From Hemileia vastatrix (Eukaryota; Basidiomycota; Pucciniomycetes; Pucciniales; Zaghouaniaceae), in contig JASXTE010000002.1 in assembly GCA_030280995.1 (NCBI GenBank), forward strand, positions 39,908,183 through 39,972,182: DNA of 64,000 bases. The letters run 5' to 3'. The position numbers and the translations under genes are program-made. Below are positions 11,934 to 25,238 of this stretch, one piece after another (within the stretch, counting starts at the first letter, position 1; every line of letters begins with the position of its first letter). Below the pieces are notes generated by a model. That model worked only from the letters and a program-made list of their open reading frames with translations. It had not been told where the DNA came from and did not search any database.

Positions 11934-12122
11934 AAAGTTAGAAACTTGTAATTATTTAAAAGGTATTTCACAACACAAAAAGAAAGCCACAAAATTTAAT
12001 TAATTCTCAGTAAAAAGGTGTTTTTAGGGCACAATATGCCATATTTTAAATAATAATCATGCTTTATTAGGTAGAAAAAAGAAGTATTTTGAAATGAAAG
12101 ATTCCTAAATTTGATACCCCCT
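11934..12122. mobile_element. MITE with AGGGGGTATCAA ends, nested in E5
   Basis: Inverted ends AGGGGGTATCAAAGTTAG and AGGGGGTATCAAATTTAG enclose 189 bp and are flanked by ATT on both sides (11931-11933, 12123-12125). It interrupts the 5' leader of the decayed E5 transposase, just before the ATG-equivalent. The ends match the E6 element at 58310-62116. Confidence 0.8.
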
Positions 12123-12143
12123 ATTTTTTATCATATAATAATC

Positions 12144-12530
12144 ATGCCTTATTCACTTTCAAATCATGATAAACTACATAAAAAATAGAATTGATAGCTT
12201 TTAATCTCCTCCTTGATTCTGTGTTTATTTTCAGATTCTTGGGGACTACCTTCAGAAGACAGCTAAAATGCCAAGTTCAAAAATCATTTGGAAAATTAAA
12301 GAGTCTGTATTTAAAGTTTGATTAGAATATTGATAAGGCATTTTGCTATCCTATGGGAATTAAGAATCCCTCTTAAAAAATCTGAAATAAGGGCAGTTGT
12401 CTACTAGATTATGTGCTGTGCAATACTTCATAACCTTCTAGCTGACCTGAAAGATCAATTGTTGGATTTTTATGAAGATGAGGAAGTTGAAATACCTTGC
12501 ACTATATCCAACACTTCCATTTCTCAAAAT
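12144..12530 (+). pseudogene. Degenerate Harbinger transposase remnants in E5
   Basis: The start region is recognisable as a decayed MPSSLSNRDKLHKAM equivalent (ATGCCTTATTCACTTTC). From about 12340 a second piece reads like the C-terminal end of DDE_4 transposases: LWELRIPLKKSEIRAVVY, then CCAILHNLLADLKDQ and an acidic FYEDEEVE. E1-E4 lack this C-terminal part, so E5 preserves a trace of what the full transposase looked like. Stops and deletions throughout. Confidence 0.6.
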
Positions 12531-13292
12531 TCCAAAATAAGGGCAAAAATTCTTCCAATTACATTAGCCCATTTTAAAAATTAGTTTGAATTTAATCTTT
12601 AAGCATGTGGCATTTGAAGATTTTACTTAATCATATTTTTTGTTAACAAAAATTTAATTGAGCACCATAAAAATCTGTTACATTGTTGAATTCATGTTTT
12701 TAATCTAAAATACATGCATGTAACTGAATAAATTCTTATATGTCTAGTGTAAAATTTATATTCCTATCAATTATATAAGTTAAAAATAAATTTTTTTTTA
12801 AAAGTTTTTTTCTTTAATTTGAAAGTCAAAAAAAATTGCAATACCTGGTCCTGCATTTTATCCTAGTAAGGGGTATAGATTGAAAAATTAAATTTATAAA
12901 TAAAAAATTAATTAGTAATTAAGAGAAATACACCAACTTTAAGTAATTAGACTTCAAGAAAATAAATGTGAGTCACACAAATAAGTTCATGAAAACATGC
13001 AAAATATTAATGTAGAAATGATACCACAGCAGCACTGCCCAATAGTCTAAGAAATAAGTAATTGAAGTATTCAATTGAATTATATATGTTTAATATAAGA
13101 AAATAAAAGACAAATAAGGAAGTCTCTCATAAACCACATTGATTCTCTACCTAAAGCTTTATAAGTAATAGAGACTTTTTTTCTTACCTTTCTTACACAA
13201 TTAATCAAGGAGTTGGTGATGAAATTGAGAATTAAGTAAAAGGGTTATTATAAGACAATTAATAAAAAGTAAAGGAATTTGAATTGTAGTAT

Positions 13293-13504
13293 CACCACAA
13301 AAAACCAGCCAGCACCTGCTAGCAGGTTGCAACCCCTCAATCCATTTTTGATTCAGGAATAACTCAGATTTGATACTGCAGGAGCTGGAATGCCCAGTTT
13401 TCAGTGAAAAGTCTTCTCAGAATAATTACGGCTGAGTTAAAACTGAATCAAGTCAAATATAGGGATTGGCACCTGCTATCAGGTGCCCACATTTTTTTTT
13501 GGTG
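13293..13504. mobile_element. CACTA-type MITE (212 bp), target duplication TAT, nested in E5
   Basis: Left end CACCACAAAAAACCAG with a subterminal palindrome CACCTGCTAGCAGGT; right end, reversed, CACCAAAAAAAATG with CACCTGATAGCAGGTG. Flanked by TAT on both sides (13290-13292, 13505-13507). The design (CACCAC end, then a CTAGCAG-type palindrome) parallels the 250-bp MITE and the giant element. Confidence 0.8.
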
Positions 13505-14228
13505 TATGTATCAATTTTTATCGATTTTAGTAGATATGATTCTATGATAAATAAAAACTAAAAAAATACTTGTTTATTTTCAAATAATTCCAAATCCAAG
13601 CCCAAAATTCCCCAAAAGGGAACCAAAAAAATTAAATTTTTTTGGCCAAACCCCTGCCAAAATCCCATGAAAAAAAGGTAAAAATAGAAAAAATAAAAAA
13701 AATGTAAATGAATGCAAAAAAACACAAAAATAAACATAAATTATGGCAAAAATGAGTACAAAACAAAACAAAAGGAAAAAATAAATCATCTGAGAGCCAA
13801 AAAAAGAGGTGTGAGAGTCACTTATTTGATGAGAAATTGAGGAAGATGCAACAGTTCCTGAAAAAGTTAATGAATTTAGGATTGTGTTATAGAGGAAAAA
13901 AAATGGAGGAAATATATATTTTTGGAGAAAGACATAGGAAGAATGAAAAAGTGAAAAATTATGCAATAAAAAATATGAAAATTGAATTTATGGAGAGAGG
14001 GAAGAGGGAGGTCTGTGTGTTAAATTTCAAAGGGATGAGGTGAGGAAGGAAGGGATTTAATGGTCAACATGTTGTTGTGAAACAAAATATCATGCAAAAA
14101 GTGCTGATCTGAGGTCAATTATGACACCCATTTTTGAAGTAAGTGAATTTTTTGTAAAATTTAAGCACTTATTTGGTTTAATATCTAAGGTTAAATTAGG
14201 TGAGGATTTTCCAGAACTGACACCCCCT

Positions 14229-17200
14229 AATTTCTAGCTATATTTTTTTCACTCTTGTGCAGTGATAAAATCTACAACCTTATTAAACCGAAATTCAGTG
14301 TTTCATATCAACTCTGTGGATTCAAAATATGAGGGAAATAATAGTTTTTTTAGCAGCATTTTGGTGATTTATAAGTTGAACCCAAAGAATTTTCTGTTTA
14401 CGGCCTCAAATGGTAAGAAATATTCTAAAAATTGGCTATATTTATAACAATATAACAAAATGAATGTATCACATGATGATGATTAAATATTTTTAGGGTA
14501 TAAGTCCCTCAAAAGCTCTAAAACTCTATGTAGAGTATAATTCTGGAGTAGTATCTTACTCTGAAATCCAATATGAGATTTCAAACATCCCAATACCAGT
14601 GTCAGATTTTCAAAATATCATTTTGAAACTTTGATACCCACCAATATTATATTATGAATCTAGAGCTATGAATTGATCATTTTGGAAAGTTTCAGGTCAT
14701 TTGGGAAATGATTTTGAGGTCAATCAACAAACAAATGTCTTAAAAATAATGATGATTTTCTTCATGGGCTGTACATACAGTGGCTGGACAAGTGTTCTGA
14801 CCACTTTTTATTTTGGTCTTAATCTCAAAAATAGCACACTTAAACCTTGAAGAAACAGTTAATTCTGAGTCTCTCAAATATATTCCAGGTCACCATTGAG
14901 AAAACAGGGCAATTAGAAAGTATAATTCTTTTGGGATGGCACTTTAGAATCTGTTTTTTTGATCTAGAAACCATTAATATGTGCAAGGTAAATTTCTACA
15001 TCTGGAGAAGTTACATATCAATCAAGTAAGAAACAAAGTATCCTATGTGTTGCGCACCTCTAATTTAAAAATTTCTTCAGAGAATGAAAGAAGAAACATA
15101 CTTTTTGAAAGAGAGAAATATAATGAGATATTTAGACTCTCAATATAGAAGCTCTGAGGAAATGGTGGTTGTAGGAGTGAAAGATATAAATATACAAGAA
15201 AAATGGGTTTAATACTTTCCCAGCCACTTTATAGTATCAAGGATGAAGGATACTGCAAATATTTACATGCTATAACTCTCTATAAGAGTTTTTAAATCAA
15301 TCATATATTTGTATTCTGGTCAATCAGACTACTCTAGTTCTATATCTGAAGGCAAAAATATATTAAATTACTATTTTATTATTATTATTTTTTAGAAAAC
15401 CCAATCTCCACAAGTTAATAAGGAGTGAGAAAATGACAAAAAAAATTAACCATCTGATATCCCTGTTTTTATAATTTAAGATTGAAATATTAAATATGTA
15501 AAAAGTAGCAGACTTTTTTGATGTTACCATAGTACAGAATTACCAGTAACATCAACTTATATCTGAATTCTTTCAGGGATTGAAGAAATAATATCTAAGA
15601 GAAAATTTTGAGTGATATCATCCCAAGTTTGAGAGAATTCTTCTTTCATTTAATCTAAATTTTAAGGGTGATAGAAATTGTCGACATTCTTATTGGACTC
15701 TTTCCAGAAATATTAATTGGGTCCAGTCTGGCAATTGAGGTGGTAAATTTTAAATTTACTATAAGTTAATAGTATTTCAGAGCTCACAAAACACTTAAGA
15801 ATTCTGGATAGGTGTGTTTTTTTCCATTAAGGAATCTTTTTTTTCTTTTGATTTTCTCAAGCCAAGGAAAAAGAGAAGACACATAAACATTTTAAATTAA
15901 TTATTTTGATATTTTTTGCTTTGGATGTAATAACATAAAAGTGCATTTAACTGAACTACATGAATCTTCAAAAGCAATGAGTAACAAGCACCCACTCTTC
16001 AAGGTGTGTTGGAGACAAGAAGATTCAGACCACCTATTTTTCTGCATCCAAACCAAATTTTTCACTGCAGGTTTTCCAAACTCAAAGGATAACTTGTTTG
16101 ACCAAATTACAGACATATAATCATTGAAACTCTATTTCAAGTATTCCTGAAAAATTTTAAGGCACTTAACCTAGAAAGTACTGTTGTTAAAAGTAGTGTT
16201 TCTCTGTTTCAAATTTCCCCCCCAAAACAAATTTTGTTTGAAACCCCTTGAAAAATGATGTGAGGAATGCTATAATAGCACCTGATTGGAGTTACACTAG
16301 AATCTCCATCTTCTGCACAAGTTATCCTGAGTTTCTTTTTGGTATTGGGATAACTACTGAAGAATTGAGATGATTCCATACAAAGAGAAAACAGGAAAAA
16401 ATGATTTTTTGTTAACTAATATTTTTTTGACCTTTAAAAAAATAAACTCACGGAAACATAAAAAAATCATCAAACTAAGCATGTTAAATCAGAAACAAAC
16501 AAAGGGGGGATTCATGTAATTTTATACCTAAATAAATTCAGTAGTGGTATGGACTTGCATGCAACTCCCTTATTTTTTTACTTGTTGTAACCAGGTTGAT
16601 AGAGGTGTTGGTGGTTAAAGGAAATATAGCCTAATATTTTGTGATAACTTTTGATATGTATAAAAGTTCCAGATTCTTTTTTCTGTATTCTGTAATATTA
16701 TATAAATATCTTTTTAGCACTTGAGTAGAAATATAATTATTTTTTTTATTGTAATTCACTCTTTTTCACTTTTTCACAGTTTTATCCCAAAATGGAGTCC
16801 CTAAATTAATGAAAAGTAGCTACCCCAGTAGTGCTTTATTTATTTTCTAGCCTCTACCATAAATTTTTTAATATCTTCCGTTGATCATCTGACCATCTAT
16901 GATTTTGAATTAAAATATTCTATAACCAATCTTTAGTTTGTGTCAGAAATTAACATATTCTTACCATGTGCCCCCATAGTCATGAATAGTTTGTAATGAC
17001 AACCCTAAAAAATATTATGTAAATGTGCTGGTAAATATTTAATAGAAATTCTTTTATATTTTTGCAAATATATATAAAGATACTGCAAAATGATTTTATT
17101 TTAACCACCACTCTCCCCAATTTTTTCTGTCTTTATTAAAATTTGTACTAGGTAGAAATACTTGGAATGCTTTTTTATAACCTGAAACATCAAAATTCTC

Positions 17201-18010
17201 CAAAATTAAAAAAACATCACTTATCCTAATCTTTATACTCCAAAAAATACAAGTCTTATGAGCTATACTCATCACAAAAACATTTTAGAGGGAATTATTG
17301 CCTCACACTAGATTAATTTACACCAGCTTCAAGAAACCTGAATCATTCTGCCAATTATTCTTCTGAATAAGCAAAAAAAAAATTTCAGAATAGTAATTTC
17401 CCCACCTTTTTTAAGTCCAGAATCAATTTTTCTGGAAAATATGGGGTTCTTCTACAATACAAAAGGTCACTGAAGCTTTAAGACAAATAAAATATGGAAC
17501 CTCAGCTGATATTGAAATCAAATATGTAAAAATTAGTGCTAAAGCTTCTCTTGGTTGTATCAAGAACATTTTCAACTACATCAAACAGATATATGGAAAA
17601 GAATTTCTTATGTTGCTTAATTCCTAAGAGCCATATATGAGACTCAAGTAGAAGGAATCTGATCTATTTCCAGGCTCAAAAAGTTTATTGGAAGCTGTGC
17701 ATTGGAAGTAGAGAATACAGTTAATTTTCTGAAAAAAGGTCAATATCAGGGTAAGGAAGAGACTCCAATAATTGTCCTGGAGGCTGTGTCCTGAAAAAAT
17801 TACAAACATAGCATGCTTTTTTTAAAATCCCTGGTGCCCTCAATGGAATTAATGATTAAAATAAAATTATTAGTCAATTATTTTTTTTATTTTTGATTTA
17901 TTATGAATTAATTAAGGCCTTACTTATTATTCAGTAAATTAAGAAAAAAACATTTTTTTAATTAATGTACATTCATAAAAACATGAGCCTTGTATTTTAG
18001 ATAGAATATA
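14229..18010. other. AT-rich stretch without recognisable gene
   Basis: Several short open frames (14262-14447, 14847-15029, 15901-16116, 17624-17809) have neither family resemblance nor clear splice structure. No terminal inverted repeat was found. It borders the left end of the giant element, whose duplicated target ATA occupies the last three bases. Confidence 0.55.
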
Positions 18011-18053
18011 CACCACAGAAAAAATGGGGGGGTATTGCTAGCAATATCCCTTG
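18011..18053 (+). repeat. Left terminal inverted repeat of the giant element
   Basis: Starts CACCACAGAAAAAATG, then a run of seven G and the palindrome TATTGCTAGCAATA. Preceded by ATA, the left copy of the target duplication. Confidence 0.78.
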
Positions 18054-19955
18054 CTTGAACTCCGTTGAGCCACAAATCTATGCTTGAATTATGCACACAT
18101 CATCACCATGTAGGAAATTGTTTGGCCTTACATTTAGTCAGAGATTTGTCACAAATTGAGCTCAAGATGAACCTACATTGATCACCGTTTGATCTTGTAA
18201 AATCCTAATTTGATCATCAGTTAAACTCCCTTTGATCTCACTTTGATCTAACATAAGCTTTTGCATATCCAATATGTCAACTATTCACTTTCAAAAAGAT
18301 TCGTAATGAATTTCACATGGAATATTAGAAACGAAACCAGTAATTTTGAGTAAATGTCTCATCAAAATGATTAATCTACAACAAAATACCATCAAAATTC
18401 AATCTGATTACTGAAAACTTTTGGTAAAATGACTAATAGATATTTAAATTGGAAAATAATATTCCATTTCTCAATTTCAAATTCAAAATATAAATCCTCG
18501 TTTGAAATGTGAATTTTGTAGATTCCTTGCCTTCCTATATTATGAGTAATATTTGAGGTATTTTACACCTTTGTAAATATGGTGTTGTGCTGCTAGAAAT
18601 TATCTCTGTTTCAATTCAACTTTATTGAAGCTTGATTCCAGAATGATACATATTTTATAACTATTTTGAGAAAAAAGTCACTAGTAATGAATTTAGCCTT
18701 TTATCTGTCCTTTATTAAACCTCACTTAATCCTACTTAAATCCAAATTGACCCACAAAAACCTTATTTGGGATATTTTTTAGCCCAGGATGATTCAAGAT
18801 TGGAGCAAAATATTATTTTAAATATCCAATATGCCTATTGATTAAATTTCTTCAAGCTTACTTTAAATTCACATTAACATTAACTTTCACAGGAAATATT
18901 AAACACAAATCTTGAAAATATAGTATTTAAAATCATAATAAATATAATATAATATGCTTACAACAAAATTTTCTTTCTGGATTAATTGAAACAAAAAATT
19001 GTTCATTTGTGAAAATAGAAAAAATACTATCCATCCTGAATTTAGAATTCATTTTTAAAAATTTAATGCCCCCTCACTTTCAAGTTTATCATGTATTTCG
19101 AAAATTATATTTTTAATAATTTTGTGAATAGTACACCTGAGATATAAACTTGGGGATATCAAAAACTAAAACATCAGCAAATTGAAATGTTTTTTATTGT
19201 TATGAATGGAAATAATGATTGAAAAACACCATTAGAGCAAGTTTGATTTTGAATAATAGGCATACTTTCTCATGTAAATTTCAATAAAAATAATTTTTAT
19301 TCTTACATAAGTTGCGGTGGATACATTTGAGCTCAAAAAGAATTAAAATTGACAAAATAAGACTTCTATAATTCATATTCAAAAATGAAATCACCCTTCA
19401 TTATCTACCTGTAAACTATTTTAAATTGAATAATTTCAAAGTCAGTATATACTGATGTTATTTTTTCTTCTAAAAAATTTATTATATAGATTAATAGTCA
19501 TAAACAGTTGACATAGATGTTAAATTTATATAAGCAATCTTTAATTCATAAAATGATAAAACTATCTTTTATGTAAAAAGTGATGAAGGAAAAAAATATT
19601 ATTAAATTTTTGATGCACTATCAATAAAATTGAAGATAGAGCATATCAAAAGTTTAAACTTAATTTCAATTTTGATATCATCATTTTATTTTATTTTACT
19701 TGAGTAGAAAACAGATTTTAAATCTCAATATAATTTTAAATCCCATTAGTTTGTAGATTTCAACATTTGAAACTATGAAATAAATATTTATGAAAGAATT
19801 TTACAATATTTGCCCTTCTAAAAACTCATAAATCCAACTTCAAATCTTCTAACCTTCACAAGTAACCACAATGCATTCTGAAAATACTCTATATTTAAAT
19901 AATTAAAGGTAAATAAAATTATGTTTTTATTCTTTATTTCAATTTTTGATAAATA

Positions 19956-19986
<31 letters not shown>

Positions 19987-21696
19987 ATTTCTTAAAAAGT
20001 CTAAGAGGGAACTTAATAATGGTTTTGGCATTAGATATATAGATTCAACTTTCAAAAAATTTGTTTGGAATAAATTACAAAGACAAAAAGGATATATTTT
20101 GATGAAAGAATACTGATTTAGGTTCTCTTAAAATATTATTAACCATTTTTATGGAATATTAATCCATGGTTATCATTCTTTATGATATTATCATAGAATT
20201 TTTTCCTTTTTTAATATAATGATTTTCTATTGTGTGGTATGTAGGCTAAGATAAGTTTAAAAGATTTATTGAAGATATATATACCAGAAACAGTATAATC
20301 TGTAGATTTATAACTATAACTTACTTTTCTGATGTTTTACATCATTGATAAGTAGCTCATGCATTACACAAGTAAATAATTATAGTCTCTGGAAATAATT
20401 CCTTGTGAATTTCAAATTTTTTGTTATTCTTAAAATCATTACTCAAATAAACTAAAAATTTCTTCAAATATTGATTGAAAGAAGGAGTTACAAAATCTTA
20501 TTTTGTAGTTATAAAAGTTTGAGTTATTTTTCATATTATCAAGTATAATGAACATTTGTAAATTTTAACTTGAAAACTAGTGATCATAGTAAAGTAATAC
20601 TGGAAGAATCAGATAAAAAGGGTGGAATAAAGTCATAGCACAACAGGAAATGATACAAAATTGTTGATTTTTATCTCATAAAATTCAACTTATTTTTAAC
20701 ATATTTTACCACCTTTAGATAATGTTTAGTGGATTTTAACATTATTATAACAAGCAAACTTAACAATGTTTTGATTTTTTTAACAAAAATAAATATTGTT
20801 AGATCATTTTTTTTAAAAAATATGACTTATTTTTATGCTTTATCTACAATAGTTAGTAGTTTTTTTTGCAGAAATTACTTGTTTTGATATTCTATTTTTG
20901 AATTTTTTAAGAGACTTCATTGCATTAAAGTTTTGTAATAATTTTTCATTAAAGCATCATATTTTAAATCTAGAGAATTGGTTTTGAAATAATATATATT
21001 TTCATGTTAATTGACTCATTATTTTTGGATTGATAAATTATGTTAAAATTGGGATTGCTTATTTCTAGTGAGTGTACATCATAGTTTGTTTTCAAATCAA
21101 AGATTAATAAATGGTGAAATTTGGTAAAATTCTAAATATCTTTTAAACCTTTTTGATTTAAATAATGTTTAATGTTATGTAATCATTCTATAAGTAGAAC
21201 ACAGTTAAAATCTGATAATGGTACATTGCTTTCAATTTCTAATACTAAAATTCTATTCTACTTTAAACAATGTAAACTAAAGCTTGGTATCTCATAAGAA
21301 ACTCACAATTTTCAAAAATCATATTTCCAACTTTTTAAACATGATACACATTAAAATATATTTTTAGAATAATTTCCTAATTAGTTTCAAATACTAGAAA
21401 ATAATGACCTCAATTTATTTTAATACTTAAACCATTCTGATGAGTGAATTTCACAATACTCTAAGTAACATATGGTTACCATTTATACACATATGCATGA
21501 TTTCTCCTTTTGTTTAATTTTAGCTGAATCTAAAAAGTAAAATCACATGTTGAATATCATCTATAGATAAACTTCTTATATTAGAAGCTAATATTTCATA
21601 TGAGAAATTTGTTATTGAGTTTGGGAAACATTAATAAGTGTTGGGTATTATAATTGAGCCATTTATTCAAGTAAATAAAAAAGGATGACCTTCTAA

Positions 21697-21739
<43 letters not shown>

Positions 21740-23895
21740 AAAATTAATTATATAGTAGCATTTAACCATGTTTTTATACTAATGTCATATAAAAAAAGGG
21801 ATTGAACTAAAACTTTCAGTAAAGAAAATAAAAATAAGATAAGTTAATATTCTTGTTTATATTCTCATATTTTTGAAATGGCTTACTTAAGTGAGAAAAT
21901 TATTTGGTTTTAGAGTACAAGAATTTCTAGATAAAAATCTTCACAATATAGTTTGACCCTCTCAAAAAGAAAATTCCTCAAATTTTACTATCACATTTTA
22001 TATATTTGTTAAGTAATAGAAAATGGAGTTGTGTCTTTGACAATGAAGCTTTAGAAAATGAAATAAATGATTTAAATTTATAATATAATTTTTGAAACAA
22101 TAAATCATGTATTCAAAAAAAATGATATATCTTACAATCAAGATAACAGTATTAATTAAGCAACTCTAACAACTTTGGAAAGAAAACAAGAAAAAAATAA
22201 TTAGTAAAATGCATAAGTTATTTTTAGAATTTAAGGAAACTTAATAGCTCTACCTGTAAACTAGCCTTAAAGCAGGTTTGGATTTAACATGTGGAAATTC
22301 ATACATAGTACCCTTCCATCATTAGAGCAGAATAAAATTTATGTAGTTTTATTTTTTTAATTTATAATAGTATTTTTATTTTTGGACTTTTCATTAGTAT
22401 AACTATATATTTTTTAACTTTTTTGTTTTTCATAACATAAGTTCAAAGCTGCACATCACTACTTCAAGATGAAACTCCATATAATGTAATCAATGAATGA
22501 TATATTATAATGAATTTTACTAGAGACTTTTCAAAAATGGTGATTAAGAATACTTATTATAATTTTTTAAATTTTTATTATTATTCTATCTCTTGAAAGG
22601 AGATGGCCATATCTCAATTTAATTAGTTTTTCCTCAGAAAAATTTATTCTTGATCTAAATAAAATTGCATCACTATTAACTAGATGTTATTATACAATTT
22701 TAACAATTTTTTTATCTGAACATAGTTGAAAGTATGTATAAATTAAAGTGTTTCCACATAGTCTTACTATTATCCCACCATTATTTTCACATTTAGATTT
22801 CATTATAACTGTATAATAAGTTTTTCAATAATTTTAATAATACCTTAATATTTAATAATTTAGTTACATAGTAGATTTTTTATCCTTTTTTTATATGAGG
22901 CTTATTATATAAACACTACTTTTAGATTTTATCCATTTTGATGTCTGATAATTTAAATTTTCATTTAACTACCCAAATTATATCAAAAAAAATTCAAAAG
23001 TATATTTTTTTAATGTACTCTTTTTGATAAACTTATCATTTCTTATAGGTTATTCTTCAACTATTTATTGTAATTAATTACCCACTCATTTATGGTCTGT
23101 TATTGTTGTTCATTACATACAGACAAAATAAGGATACTCTCATATTATATTGGAGTTTTAAATTAAAAAGTAAATACTAGTGGCTGGTATTAAATATGAA
23201 GTTGTTATAACTAAGTTGAACATTAATTAATTATTAAATGGCATTTTATATTACAAATTTTATTGAATGTATATAAAAATAACACTCAAGAAATATATAT
23301 AAGATATATATATAACCATTGTATATCAAAAATGAAGTACTTATCAACATGGTCTTTTTAAATGATTTTCAAATTTACTTAAAGAGACATTAATATTACC
23401 AATTCAAATTTTATATCAAATACAACAATATTATTATTTCATTTTTAATTATTTTACAAAAAATTTGAGTTTCAAAGTAATTTAATTCAGTATTTAATGA
23501 ATGTTTTTGAAAAATATTTTTAAAAATAGAAATAACCCCTCACAAAAAAAAAATATAATTTTTTTTACTTACAATTTGCACCATATTTCTACCCTTAAAA
23601 TATTTGTATTCTTCTAACAAAAATATTTTTTAAATAAATTTAAAATTTTTTTCATTATTCAATTACAAAATGTCAAATTTATAATTTATTTTACCTTACT
23701 AAAAAATTTAGTTGAAAATTTAATTTTGTATTTCCAAAAAATAAACTTAAATGTCAAAAATTAAAAAAACAAAATTATAAATATAATTATGAGAAAGAGG
23801 TAGATTAAATTTATAATATTCATATAAAAAAAATTCATATATTTTATGGTGTTTGAATTTTAAATTTAATGTATTAAAAAATAATTATTAAATAA
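18054..23895. other. Gene-free AT-rich left part of the giant element
   Basis: About 5.8 kb with no supportable coding region. Close to the end, the motif TTTGATC occurs four times within about 60 bases (about 18187-18250), in the position where CACTA elements carry subterminal transposase-binding repeats. Simple TA repeats occur near 19958-19986 and 21703-21737. The rest shows no structure I can name. Confidence 0.55.
21703..21737. repeat. TA dinucleotide microsatellite
   Basis: About 17 consecutive TA units, self-evident in the sequence. Confidence 0.9.
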
Positions 23896-25238
23896 CCAAG
23901 CCAAATGAAATTGGCTTGGATTTTTGGTATCACCAGAACTTATTTTTTTTCTTATACTCACATTTTAATTTTTAATTTTTTTTTTCTACATTTCTCATTT
24001 TTTTTTATGATTTTTAATGTTTTTAAGACCGAAGTTGCTTTCAAACAACTTCGGTCTAACGTTTCTCTCACTTTCCCACCAGATTGCACCTGGTAGGGAA
24101 AGTCGCTTCCATTTTAGAGACCAAAGTCCCTTGCAGGGACTTTTGTTTCTCTGTGTGCATTGCACAGCCAGAAAAAAACTGGCTGTGCAATGCACTGCAT
24201 GCAGCACATGCAACACGCATCGCTGCTGCAAGTAATGCGCATTGCATGCAGCAGAAATGCGCGTTCTAGCACTTATTTTTTTTCTTATACTCACATTTTA
24301 ATTTTTTTTTTTTTTTTTCTAGATTTCTCATTTTTTTTATGATTTTTAATGTTTTTAAGACCGAAGTTGCTTTCAAACAACTTCGGTCTAACGTTTCTCT
24401 CACTTTCCCACCAGATTGCACCTGGTAGGGAAAGTCGCTTCCATTTTAGAGACCAAAGTCCCTTGCAGGGACTTTGGTTTCTCTGTGTGCATTGCACAGC
24501 CAGAAAAAAACTGGCTGTGCAATGCACTGCATGCAGCACATGCAACACGCATCGCTGCTGCAAGTAATGCGCATTGCATGCAGCAGAAATGCGCGTTCTA
24601 GCACTTATTTTTTTTCTTATACTCACATTTTAATTTTTTTTTTTTTTTTCTAGATTTCTCATTTTTTTTATGATTTTTAATGTTTTTAAGACCGAAGTTG
24701 CTTTCAAACAACTTCGGTCTAACGTTTCTCTCACTTTCCCACCAGATTGCACCTGGTAGGGAAAGTCGCTTCCATTTTAGAGACCAAAGTCCCTTGCAGG
24801 GACTTTGGTTTCTCTGTGTGCATTGCACAGCCAGAAAAAAACTGGCTGTGCAATGCACTGCATGCAGCACATGCAGCCTGCATTGCTGCTGCATGCAACG
24901 CGCGTTTCTGCTGCATGCAGCGCGCATTGCACATGCTGCGCATATCTCATGCAGCTGACTTGATATCAGCTGCATGAAATATGGTAGCGATTGTGCAACG
25001 CGCGTTGCACACTGCTTTGGCCACCTCCCAGCCTAGTAAATTAGCTGGGAGGGTGGAAAACATTACAGCAAGCAATCAAAGTCGCTTTTAGCGACTTCGA
25101 TTGCTTGAAAGAGACACTTCCAGCCAGGGGAAACCTGGCTGGAAGTACTAAATTGCAATGTAAGTGACCCAAGCCAATTTCAAAGGCTTGGGTCATAAAT
25201 TAAGGTTTCTAAAAAGCAGCCAGTATAAATCTGGCTGC
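23896..25238. other. Cluster of perfect stem-loops (GC-richer island)
   Basis: Within 1.35 kb there are about 18-20 stem-loops with different stem sequences. Examples: AGACCGAAGTTG/CAACTTCGGTCT (24026-24057); GTGCATTGCACAGCCAG/CTGGCTGTGCAATGCAC (24155-24195, 17-bp stem); CATGCAGCTGA/TCAGCTGCATG (24949-24976); the palindrome GTGCAACGCGCGTTGCAC (near 24993-25010); CCACCTCCCAGC/GCTGGGAGGGTGG (25021-25056); AGCAATCAAAGTCGCT/AGCGACTTCGATTGCT (25071-25105, one mismatch); ACTTCCAGCCAGG/CCTGGCTGGAAGT (25116-25146); GACCCAAGCC/GGCTTGGGTC (25166-25194); GCAGCCAG/CTGGCTGC (25216-25238). The first hairpin (CCAAGCCAA/TTGGCTTGG) resembles one near the right edge. Open frames here are by-products of the repeats. 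It lies about 1 kb upstream of the Tet-like gene. Function unknown; candidates are structured RNA, a protein-binding array or a terminal region of another element. Confidence 0.85.
23938..24871 (+). repeat. 332-bp tandem repeat, nearly three units
   Basis: Units start at 23938, 24271 and 24603 with ACTTATTTTTTTTCTTATAC. The first two are almost identical; the third diverges after GCATGCAGCACATGCA. Each unit holds four to five of the hairpins of the surrounding cluster. The high identity between units points to recent amplification. Confidence 0.92.

Larger units (their letters stand above)
11698..14228. mobile_element. Old Harbinger-like relic E5 with nested elements
   Basis: Ends AGGGGG and CCCCCT are flanked by AAT on both sides (11695-11697, 14229-14231). 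Both subterminal regions are recognisable decayed versions of E1-E4: ACACACCAGCCCCAACACTG on the left, and on the right TATGACACCCATTTTTGAAG and CCAGAACTGACACCCCCT. Many of the differences turn C into T or G into A. Inside are a 189-bp MITE, a 212-bp CACTA-type MITE and remnants of the DDE transposase. This is the oldest member of the family in the window. Confidence 0.75.

Noticed and set aside
13580..13966. Phe-rich minus-strand open frame in E5
   Set aside because: A/T-rich low-complexity translation in a decayed element; no family resemblance.
24017..24977. Repeated Cys/His-rich peptides on both strands of the hairpin cluster
   Set aside because: Frames are open on both strands because of the repeats and hairpins; no start, splice or family support, and the codon pattern follows the palindromes.
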